This document shows positions 7,250 through 14,021 of a stretch of DNA of 22,641 nucleotides, in pieces (position 1 is the stretch's first letter; every line of letters starts with the position of its first letter). The DNA comes from Calditrichaceae bacterium. GTDB taxonomy: Bacteria; Calditrichota; Calditrichia; Calditrichales; Calditrichaceae. The notes beneath the pieces are model-generated. The model was not told the origin of the DNA, made no database searches, and saw nothing but the letters and a program-made list of their open reading frames with translations. The stretch is from NCBI GenBank assembly GCA_030592985.1, contig JAUVIB010000007.1, forward strand, positions 1 to 22,641. The letters run 5' to 3'. Position numbers and translations under genes: made by a program.

Positions 7250-7623
7250 TTACTCCAATAGTCAATTAGACTTAAAATAGCCGTCCGAACCGTGTAAGGA
7301 AGTTGAGCAATCTGTCCATGCAAGTCCTCCGGCGTATTGTATCTGTTTATATTCTCACTAACCAGCAGGTTTTCTTCAATAATATCATAGGTTTTTTCCC
7401 CGGTTAGAATATATTCCATCGTTGTTTGACCGAGCGTTGCAATCTTAAACAATATTTCGGCCGGTGGTATACGCTGTTTCAGATATTTACTAACACCGGA
7501 CTGACTAATATCCAAGGCCACTGCAAATTGTTTCTGGCTCATGCCTCTATTCTTACGGATTCTATTGATGCGTTCACAAATTAGCGGCATTTTATCGATT
7601 GTATTTTTGGGTAAATATTGCAT
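7237..7623 (-). CDS. XRE-type helix-turn-helix regulator
   Basis: 128 residues. An HTH_3/XRE-like DNA-binding domain spans about residues 13-65: INRIRKNRGMSQKQFAVALD, then ISQSGVSKYLKQRIPPAEIL, a clear five-helix Cro/CI pattern with GVSKYL in the recognition helix. The C-terminal 60 residues match no domain I recognise and may serve dimerisation. No peptidase or nuclease domain is attached. It is transcribed away from the DUF2851 gene with only about 42 bases between the start codons. That gap is almost entirely an inverted repeat, so the protein probably represses itself and its neighbour; this is inferred from arrangement. Its last 13 bases overlap the NlpC/P60 gene tail to tail. There is no AGGAGG, only GGA before the start. 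Confidence 0.88.
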   Translation of the reverse strand: MQYLPKNTIDKMPLICERINRIRKNRGMSQKQFAVALDISQSGVSKYLKQRIPPAEILFKIATLGQTTMEYILTGEKTYDIIEENLLVSENINRYNTPEDLHGQIAQLPYTVRTAILSLIDYWSNHCK

Positions 7624-7626
7624 TTT

Positions 7627-7667
7627 ATATATTCCAATCGTAAATTGTTATGACAATTGGAATATAT
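7627..7667. promoter_or_regulatory. Nested palindrome between XRE and DUF2851 genes (probable operator)
   Basis: Perfect 12-bp arms ATATATTCCAAT (7627-7638) and ATTGGAATATAT (7656-7667) flank 17 bases. Inside lies a second perfect inverted repeat, AATTGT (7643-7648) and ACAATT (7653-7658), with a TATG centre. The outer arms abut both start codons, so each gene's GGA ribosome-site remnant lies inside an arm. A homodimeric HTH protein bound here would block both genes. No hairpin-plus-T-run is present, so it is not a terminator. Confidence 0.7.
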
Positions 7668-8997
7668 GGATAATTTTCTAAAAATGCAAGAAGATGAATT
7701 ATATCAATATTGGCATTATTATGCTCTTAGCGGTCAGGAAGTTAAATTAGATGATAATCACTGTCTACGCATACTATCTGAAGGTGAAAGTAACCGGCAA
7801 CGAGGGCCTGATATCCAATTTGCTAAGTTTAATCTGGATGGTATTGTTTACCAGGGAGACGTGGAATTTCATATTTCGAACTCTGATTGGTATCGGCATA
7901 GTCACCATCTTGACCGAATTTATACCAATGTACTGCTTCATTTGGTGGCCGGAGGAACTCAACAATCCGTTAAACATGAATTAAGCGGCTGTAGGATTCC
8001 TACATTTATTCTGCCAAAGCCCTGTAAATTTTACTTCCGCACTCATCCGGCACAGAGTTGTCATATATCCCAGATAAATAATAGTGAAACGAAAAATGCA
8101 TTAAGCACTATGGCCTTGAAACGGTTAGAATTTAAAGTCCTCCGTTGCCGTTCATCTCTTGAATACCAGCAGCTGGAATCAGTGTTTTATAAATTATTCT
8201 TTTCTGCTTTGGGGTTTCCAAACAATAAATCTCCATTTCAAATGTTATCACAAAAAATTGAAATGTCTTTCATTCAACAATTGCTTTCAAATCGTTGGTA
8301 TGAGCCGTCCACTTTATTAGCATTGTATTTTGGACAGAGTGGGTTTTTACCTGTAAAAAATCCCGATGTTACATGTGATTTTTTTGAAAAAGAGTATAAA
8401 AAATATTATCCATATTTAAGCGCTGCTCCCTTGGCAACAGAGAATTGGAATTTACATCTTGTTCGTGCACACAATCATCCACATTTCCGTTTAGCGGCCT
8501 GGGTTTATACCTTCTATTATTACTATCCGCAGTCCTTATTTATGATAATTATAAAAATTTTTAGCGAGCGTCCATCTTTTCCAGTATTAAAAACTCAATT
8601 ACTGGAATTGTTTCACATTAAAGTAAATGGTTATTGGAAAGATCATTATGCGTTAAACAAACAGCGCAGATATATCCAAAACAAGTATTATTGGGGAAAC
8701 TTACGTATCATTGAAATAATCCTTAATGTCATATTGCCATTGATGATAGCTCAAGCCGAATTGCGCGGGAGCCATGGTTTTAGTGAATATATAAGAAGAT
8801 TTTTTCTGTGGATTCCAGCCGGTATATCGTACAATAAAATTCGCAGAAATATGCCATGGTATATTGAATATAAATCTCTATTGCCTGAACCTGCCCTGTT
8901 TCAGGCCTATCTATATCTGGATGAAAACTATTGCCAGAAATATCGCTGCACAGAGTGCCCGCTTAACAGAGTTCAAGTTAATCATAACGGCATTTAA
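7666..8997 (+). CDS. DUF2851 family protein (function unknown)
   Basis: 443 residues from ATG 7666. TTG 7657, inside the palindrome, and ATG 7684 are alternatives; I chose 7666 because GGA lies about six bases before it. The DUF2851 hallmark runs from about residue 46: RGPDIQFAKF, then YQGDVEFHISNSDWYRHSHH (62-81), then NVLLHLV. The C-terminus has a Cys cluster C-x4-C-x2-C (Cys423, 428, 431), with further Cys at 108, 120 and 132. There is no signal peptide, so it should be cytoplasmic. The PD...E-x-H arrangement (Pro48, Asp49, Glu67, His69) loosely recalls PD-(D/E)XK nucleases, and the Cys cluster could hold a metal. Both ideas are inference. It is paired head to head with an XRE regulator. 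Confidence 0.88.
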   Translation: MDNFLKMQEDELYQYWHYYALSGQEVKLDDNHCLRILSEGESNRQRGPDIQFAKFNLDGIVYQGDVEFHISNSDWYRHSHHLDRIYTNVLLHLVAGGTQQSVKHELSGCRIPTFILPKPCKFYFRTHPAQSCHISQINNSETKNALSTMALKRLEFKVLRCRSSLEYQQLESVFYKLFFSALGFPNNKSPFQMLSQKIEMSFIQQLLSNRWYEPSTLLALYFGQSGFLPVKNPDVTCDFFEKEYKKYYPYLSAAPLATENWNLHLVRAHNHPHFRLAAWVYTFYYYYPQSLFMIIIKIFSERPSFPVLKTQLLELFHIKVNGYWKDHYALNKQRRYIQNKYYWGNLRIIEIILNVILPLMIAQAELRGSHGFSEYIRRFFLWIPAGISYNKIRRNMPWYIEYKSLLPEPALFQAYLYLDENYCQKYRCTECPLNRVQVNHNGI

Positions 8998-9177
8998 TTA
9001 GTAGTAGGTGATAAAGAGTGGAATTTGGGTAAGTAACTATTTTTTTACAATACATTTAAAAAGATTGACATCATGTTTAATAATTATTTAAATTGTTGTT
9101 ATTCTTACTTAAAGATATCGAATTAAATATATGTACTCCCATGTTGATCTTTAGGTAGTGATAGTTGTATGTGTTTT

Positions 9178-9206
9178 TTGATAATATTAACGATAAGTTA
9201 GATAAA
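9178..9206 (+). promoter_or_regulatory. Candidate promoter before the DUF350 / transglycosylase pair
   Basis: TTGATA at 9178-9183, a 17-base spacer and GATAAA at 9201-9206, 45 bases before the DUF350 start at 9251. A perfect TTGACA at 9065-9070 also occurs but has only TTAAAT at the right distance. The 253-base gap 8998-9250 is otherwise AT-rich with nothing recognisable. Both matches are weak evidence in such DNA. Confidence 0.25.
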
Positions 9207-9250
9207 TTGAGAAATATTTAATACATGAATCCCTAAAATGGAGAATTATA

Positions 9251-9487
9251 ATGGAATTTGAATGGATGGATCTGATAATGATCAGAAATTTCATCTATGC
9301 AATTTTGGGTGTTATTGTGGGGGTAATTGCCTCTGTCGCTACCTATAAGTTGGTAAATAGAGTAACCCGCTTTGATATTCCTAATGAATTAGAAAAGGGA
9401 AATCTCGCGGTTGGTGTTGTTGTAGGCGGAATATTTATTATGATTGGCCTGATTGTTGGTTTAATTATCGGAATGAGTTTAAATTAA
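9251..9487 (+). CDS. DUF350 small membrane protein
   Basis: 78 residues with two hydrophobic segments, about 12-32 and 54-77. Between them lies FDIPNELEKGNLAVGVVVGG, which matches the DUF350 signature of an acidic residue, Glu-Leu, and a Gly-Asn-x-Ala turn leading into the second helix. The protein is an inner-membrane protein of unknown function. Many DUF350 proteins carry two such units and this has one. GGAG lies about eight bases before the ATG. Its stop shares a base with the next start (TAATG), so it is translationally coupled to the lytic transglycosylase, which suggests a role in the cell envelope. Confidence 0.75.
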   Translation: MEFEWMDLIMIRNFIYAILGVIVGVIASVATYKLVNRVTRFDIPNELEKGNLAVGVVVGGIFIMIGLIVGLIIGMSLN

Positions 9488-10212
9488 TGCTAAGATTGGT
9501 TCACATTGTTTATTTTTTGCTGCTAATCTCATTTATCTCCTGTAAAAAAGATATGAATAAAACGACGAATTTAATGTCGAATATAAAAACAGGAATAACT
9601 GATAGCATACAAATAGCAAGCTCCTATAATGTTTCTAAGCAGAGGATTATGGCTAAAAGGATAATTAAATACAAACCTATCATTAAAAAATATGCTAAAC
9701 GGTATGGGTTTGATTGGCGTTTAATAGTTGCCCAAATTATTCAGGAGTCAGGATTTAAAGAAAAAGCCAGAAGCAGGGTTGGAGCAAGCGGTCTTATGCA
9801 GATTATGCCAGGAACAGCAAAAGAGATCAGCCGGGAACTGGAATTTGAGTATATTATGAAACGGCCGCGAGAGAATATTACTGCCGGAATATATCATCTA
9901 TATAAGCAATACCGATTTTACCCTGAAGCAAAGCGTGAAGAACGTCTTAAACTTTCTCTTGCCAGCTATAATTGTGGTGCCGGGCATATATTTGACGCAC
10001 AAAAAATCGCTACATATTATGAATTATCAAATAATTATTGGAATGATGTCCGCCCTTATCTAACCATGTTAAAAAGGACTGATTGGCAGCTCCATTTACA
10101 GGTATGGCCAACCGGTAAGCCAAGGTATGGATATTTTTACGGTTATAATGAAACAATTCAATATGTTGACAATATTTGGAAAATGTACCTATCTTATCAA
10201 AAAGTTTTATAA
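9487..10212 (+). CDS. Lytic transglycosylase lipoprotein (SLT family)
   Basis: 241 residues. The signal peptide ends in SFISCKKD, with Cys19 as the lipid-attachment residue. The SLT domain (about 60-190) carries catalytic Glu87 in IIQESGF, then VGASGLMQIMPGTA (98-111) and LASYNCGAGHIFDA (158-171), all hallmarks of family 1 lytic transglycosylases. These cut the glycan strand of peptidoglycan and leave a 1,6-anhydro-muramic end. The ending, with repeated Tyr in YGYFYGYNETIQYVDNI, is typical of MltF/Slt-like catalytic domains. The MltF amino-acid-binding domain is absent. It overlaps the DUF350 gene by one base and is followed by a 265-base gap. Confidence 0.93.
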   Translation: MLRLVHIVYFLLLISFISCKKDMNKTTNLMSNIKTGITDSIQIASSYNVSKQRIMAKRIIKYKPIIKKYAKRYGFDWRLIVAQIIQESGFKEKARSRVGASGLMQIMPGTAKEISRELEFEYIMKRPRENITAGIYHLYKQYRFYPEAKREERLKLSLASYNCGAGHIFDAQKIATYYELSNNYWNDVRPYLTMLKRTDWQLHLQVWPTGKPRYGYFYGYNETIQYVDNIWKMYLSYQKVL

Positions 10213-10402
10213 GTATTCCTACCTAAATTATGGAGTTGTATTTAATAAAATACTAAACATAATAGAAAATATGCCGATATTAACAGTATGGCTGCTGTGA
10301 AATATTCGACTTGAATAAAGGAAATAATGATAAAATCACAAGGCTGTTCAAGAGAGATTTTAATCAAAATATAAAACTGAAAAATTGTAATATTAATATT
10401 TA

Positions 10403-10449
10403 TTGCTAAAATGATTACGGTGAAATTCTTTGGCCGTAATTATTAGCAA
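10403..10449 (+). promoter_or_regulatory. Imperfect hairpin in the leader of the FecR gene
   Basis: The inner arms ATTACGG (10414-10420) and CCGTAAT (10434-10440) pair perfectly around 13 bases. Outer arms TTGCTA (10403-10408) and TAGCAA (10444-10449) extend the stem across a small internal loop. It lies 28 bases before the FecR start codon and has no T-run, so it is not a terminator. It could be an RNA leader structure or a dyad bound by a regulator. The rest of 10213-10477 holds nothing else I recognise. Confidence 0.45.
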
Positions 10450-10477
10450 ATTCTGTCCAAAAAATAGAGGAATAGGT

Positions 10478-11929
10478 ATGAATATAGTAAGCAAATCAAT
10501 CCTATTGTTTTTCTTCATGTTGATTTCTATAATCAATGCTCAAATCCAGAATACGGCAAGAGTTGGATTTGTTGTGGGACGTGTTCAAGTTCAAAGCTAT
10601 CAAGAGGCCGAATGGAAAAGAGTAAGGTATAATATGGTTATCAAAAAGGGTGACCGTTTGCAAACATTTTTAAACGCCCGGGTTGAATTGAAAATGCCTG
10701 ATGGGTCGGTCATCAAGGTCAATGAGAACAGTATCTTTGATGTTACAGAGATAAAAATATCCAAAAGCGATCAGACAGATGAAATGAGTTTTACCTTGTT
10801 TGCCGGCAATATCTGGGCTAAATTTAAAAAACTGGTAAATTCTCGTCAATCCAGAAAAATAGAAAGTCCCAGCGCCGTGGTTGCCATTCGTGGTACGGAA
10901 TTTGAAATGGAAGTGGATTCGAAAGAGGGGACAAGCTTGAATGTGATTGAGGGGAAAGTGGCCTTTAAATCTAAAGGTACCGGCAAAGAGGTATTGGTTG
11001 GCGCCGGTCAGAAAAGCGAGATTAAGAAAGGGCAGTCTCCCACACCTCCAACCTCAAATCAGCCTAAAGGCGGCAGACCCGGTTCTGGTGGCGGCGTATT
11101 AAAATTAGGAATTAATGTAAATAAACTACAGACAGATCCGGCTGTATTGGGTGCAGGTATAACACTTAGCGGGAAAGTGGCTGCGGGTGCAACAGCCACG
11201 GTTCAGGGGCAGCCTTTAAATGTGGATGCTCAGGGAAACATTTCTGGTACTGTTCGTGTAAAAGAGGGATTGAATACAATTGTAGTTATTGCTAAGCTTA
11301 ACGGGCAGACCCAAAACCAAACACTCAAAATATTTGTCAATACAAAAAAACCGGAAATTCAACTGTCAACTCCGGTTGTTTCAGGCTTTTTTAACCGCCG
11401 TGACTATAGCTTAAGCGGCGCTGTTTTTGATCCTACTCCCCTTGATAAAGTGACAGTCTATCTTAATAAAGAATTAGTTGCTCAGTTCCAGGGGCGAGGA
11501 ACCTTCAACAGAACGGTTATTTTAAAAGAAGGTGAAAATATAATCCGTATACGGGCTATTGATTTGGCCAAAAATAGTTCAGAAGTTAATCAGAAACTCT
11601 TTTTAGATACAGTTAAACCGATTATTACGATAACAGAGCCTGCTCAACCGGTATATATACGTTTCGAACCGCCACCTCCTCCCGGCCAGAACCATAATTT
11701 AGCCAGCCAGAGGTTTAAACAAGCCATAAGAGGATTAATCATAGACCCTCAGCCATCCTCAGGTGTTAAAAGTGTCTTTATCAACGGGCAAGAGGTGAAA
11801 CCGAATATTGATGGAAGTTTTGAAATGAATATAACTTTACGGCGTGGTGAAAATCGTTTAAATATTGTTGCTGAAGATCTTGCCGGAAATATAAGGCGTG
11901 ATAATAGCCGAATGATTCGTGTGCAATAG
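10478..11929 (+). CDS. Secreted FecR-domain protein with three Ig-like modules
   Basis: 483 residues from ATG 10478, preceded by AGAGGAATAGG; the frame is open upstream to TTG 10430, but only this start gives a clean signal peptide (about 1-21, ending in INAQ). A FecR domain follows (about 28-180): VGFVVGRVQV, MPDGSVIKVN, LFAGNIWAKF, SPSAVVAIRGTEFEM and NVIEGKVAFK. A Pro/Gly-rich linker (186-206) leads to three Ig-like modules, each ending in a pattern such as EGENIIRIRAIDLAKN or RGENRLNIVAEDLAGN. The last module has a run of five prolines. No transmembrane segment or sigma/anti-sigma partner is present, so it is a periplasmic or surface structural protein, unlike the membrane sensor FecR of iron uptake. 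The barrel gene starts 15 bases later and is a likely partner. Confidence 0.87.
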   Translation: MNIVSKSILLFFFMLISIINAQIQNTARVGFVVGRVQVQSYQEAEWKRVRYNMVIKKGDRLQTFLNARVELKMPDGSVIKVNENSIFDVTEIKISKSDQTDEMSFTLFAGNIWAKFKKLVNSRQSRKIESPSAVVAIRGTEFEMEVDSKEGTSLNVIEGKVAFKSKGTGKEVLVGAGQKSEIKKGQSPTPPTSNQPKGGRPGSGGGVLKLGINVNKLQTDPAVLGAGITLSGKVAAGATATVQGQPLNVDAQGNISGTVRVKEGLNTIVVIAKLNGQTQNQTLKIFVNTKKPEIQLSTPVVSGFFNRRDYSLSGAVFDPTPLDKVTVYLNKELVAQFQGRGTFNRTVILKEGENIIRIRAIDLAKNSSEVNQKLFLDTVKPIITITEPAQPVYIRFEPPPPPGQNHNLASQRFKQAIRGLIIDPQPSSGVKSVFINGQEVKPNIDGSFEMNITLRRGENRLNIVAEDLAGNIRRDNSRMIRVQ

Positions 11930-11944
11930 TCGTGGAGTGTATTA

Positions 11945-13675
11945 ATGAAACTGAATAATCTATTTATTATTACTCTTTTTCCCCTGTTGTTAGGTGCCCA
12001 ATCCACCTTCGATATAACCGGTCGTATTTCAATGCGGGTGGAAAATCTTGATTATGATCCCAATTCGGTACTCAAGCCAGATTCTATCTCCAATGATGAG
12101 TATAGCAAATCATCCTTAGTGCCCGGATTGAATCAAAGATTAGATATAGCTTTATTTGCCCGGACATCGTCTGTGGATATTACTTTATTGGGCGATATTC
12201 GAAATGATGATTGGAATCAACTGGCCATAGGAAATTATAGCACAGTAGAACGACTGACACTAAGCGCGCGTTTTAAGCGGAATGAACTGGTACTTGGTGA
12301 TTATTTCATGGCAGTATCTGATTTGTTTTTGCAAAGTTTGCAGATTAGAGGAGTCAAAGCAAAGTTAGAGACCGGTCAACTTTGGAATACCCGTAACTAT
12401 ATCAAAGTGATTGGGATTTATGGTGATGTTCAAAGGGCAGCTCCGATTAGTTCCCGTACGAAAGGAGTTTACCGCCAGTATGAAACATCGGGTCTCTATA
12501 AAAGGTCTATGGTGTCTGGTTTGGCTGAAATAGGCATGCCGGATATTTATCGTTTTGGAATTCGTTATCTTCATGCAAAGGATGACCCAAATTCTGTTGA
12601 AAATGCAATAACTGAGCCAATAACAAATTATAATTTAGGAGCAAATGGCGAGTTGTATTTATTTAACAGGAAAGTAAGTTTTTTCGGGGAGGCCTATCAA
12701 AGCCAAATAGATTCTATTTCATCCAATAATGTTAAGGATAAAGCTATTAGAGGCGGATTAGATTTGACTATCAATAACTTCAGATTAACGAGTTACTATC
12801 AATACCTTGGCTATGATTATTATTCAGCGGGGTATCCATTTCTAAGAAATGACCGGGATGGTTTTAAAGTTATTACCGGATATAATTTCCCCGATTTGAT
12901 TGCTTTAACTGCTGATTATGAACAGTATCATGATAATTTGAAAAATCTTGATTTAAAACCGACAACGGATACAAAGATTGGCGGGATTGCATTGACTACC
13001 GGTTTTTCTGATTATCCCGAACTCACCCTAAGATATGGTTTTCAGGATGACAACAGCAATACCGTTATGATTGAAGATACCATACCCACATATACCATAA
13101 AAAATTCTGTAACCTATGAAGGAAGGCTAAGTTTTAAATATAAGTCTAACCGATTCTCATTATCTACTATTTATATTGATTTAGATGATCAAAGTTTATT
13201 ATACTCGGGAGAACCTCTTGGAACAAGCCAATTAATTTCATCTTTTAATGTCTATACAAATCCAACACAATTTCTGTTTATCTCCGGAGGAATTGTTTAC
13301 AGTCACCTGAATCTTACTAATAATCAGAAGAATAAAAATATATATATTTATGAATCGAGCCGCTGGGATATCATTCCATTGAAATTGAAATTTGAAACAA
13401 ATATCAGCTATGTTATTAATGACGCCATGAATGGCGGGACTCAGGATATGCTCAGCGATTTTGACCGTCTTAGTTTGAGTATTGATTTTGAATACTTCTT
13501 TTCACCGTATTTGTCATTTAAGGTGATCGGTGGAACGGATAAGCGGCAGATGTGGTATACAAGGGAGCAGGCGCTAAGTGTAATTACTGATCCTGATTAC
13601 GGCGGCACATATTTTAATATGAATGAATCGTACGATGCTCTTGTATATGGAGCTGAATTTAATTGGATTTTTTAA
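11945..13675 (+). CDS. Outer-membrane beta-barrel protein of unknown function
   Basis: 576 residues. A signal peptide (about 1-18, ending in LLLGAQ) is followed by sequence rich in alternating hydrophobic and polar residues and in aromatic residues, such as FGIRYLHAKD, LTSYYQYLGYDYYS and FLFISGGIVYSHLNL. The protein ends in GAEFNWIF, and a terminal Phe is the usual signal for barrel assembly by BamA. There is no TonB box or plug domain, so it is not a TonB-dependent receptor. GGAG lies before the ATG. It begins 15 bases after the FecR/Ig gene, so the two are very likely co-expressed and may form one envelope assembly. I recognise no named family. Confidence 0.75.
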   Translation: MKLNNLFIITLFPLLLGAQSTFDITGRISMRVENLDYDPNSVLKPDSISNDEYSKSSLVPGLNQRLDIALFARTSSVDITLLGDIRNDDWNQLAIGNYSTVERLTLSARFKRNELVLGDYFMAVSDLFLQSLQIRGVKAKLETGQLWNTRNYIKVIGIYGDVQRAAPISSRTKGVYRQYETSGLYKRSMVSGLAEIGMPDIYRFGIRYLHAKDDPNSVENAITEPITNYNLGANGELYLFNRKVSFFGEAYQSQIDSISSNNVKDKAIRGGLDLTINNFRLTSYYQYLGYDYYSAGYPFLRNDRDGFKVITGYNFPDLIALTADYEQYHDNLKNLDLKPTTDTKIGGIALTTGFSDYPELTLRYGFQDDNSNTVMIEDTIPTYTIKNSVTYEGRLSFKYKSNRFSLSTIYIDLDDQSLLYSGEPLGTSQLISSFNVYTNPTQFLFISGGIVYSHLNLTNNQKNKNIYIYESSRWDIIPLKLKFETNISYVINDAMNGGTQDMLSDFDRLSLSIDFEYFFSPYLSFKVIGGTDKRQMWYTREQALSVITDPDYGGTYFNMNESYDALVYGAEFNWIF

Positions 13676-14021
13676 TTATATTGGGGTATGGATTTTTGTT
13701 TATATTGTAGTCACAGGATTCATTACTATGCCTAAAACGAGAAAATCCGGTTTTTTAGAATGGACACAATTATTGTAGAATAATCATTTATCTGTTTATA
13801 AGTTGGTTGTCAAAATTTAACATTACCCCGTATTGTATAAAGAAGTTCATGCCACTTACATAATTATAAATATAATATTTAAGAAGAGTTAAACAATTTC
13901 AGGGTGTAAATGAAAATGCCAATAATATGATGGATGACCCTGTTAAACCGTATTTAATTTATCCTATTGAATAATAATAGCAAATAAATGAGTTATTAGG
14001 AGTAAAATGTGAGCATCAACA
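13676..14021. other. Intergenic region before the acyl-CoA dehydrogenase
   Basis: This 346-base stretch holds no open frame I can support. A TATAAT at 13871-13876 could be a -10 box, but no good -35 box is at the right distance. A perfect inverted repeat, CAGGGT (13900-13905) and ACCCTG (13937-13942), lies 31 bases apart in the would-be leader. A short AAAATCCGGTTTT stretch near 13742-13754 is too small to call a terminator for the barrel gene. Confidence 0.4.
13998..14009 (+). promoter_or_regulatory. Ribosome site aimed at an ATG-TGA start-stop upstream of the dehydrogenase
   Basis: AGGAG (13998-14002) is followed after four bases by ATG (14007-14009) and directly by TGA (14010-14012). This start-stop is in frame with, and 15 bases before, the ATG used for the dehydrogenase at 14022. 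The only strong ribosome site therefore points to a minimal frame, and the real start has none of its own at normal spacing. Confidence 0.5.

Noticed and set aside
6951..7280. 109-codon plus-strand frame overlapping the NlpC/P60 gene
   Set aside because: The NlpC/P60 frame carries the signal peptide and the catalytic Cys-His-His. This out-of-frame reading has no family character.
10478..11929. Iron-uptake FecR anti-sigma regulator
   Set aside because: No membrane segment, sigma factor or TonB receptor is present. A signal peptide and Ig modules indicate an exported structural protein.
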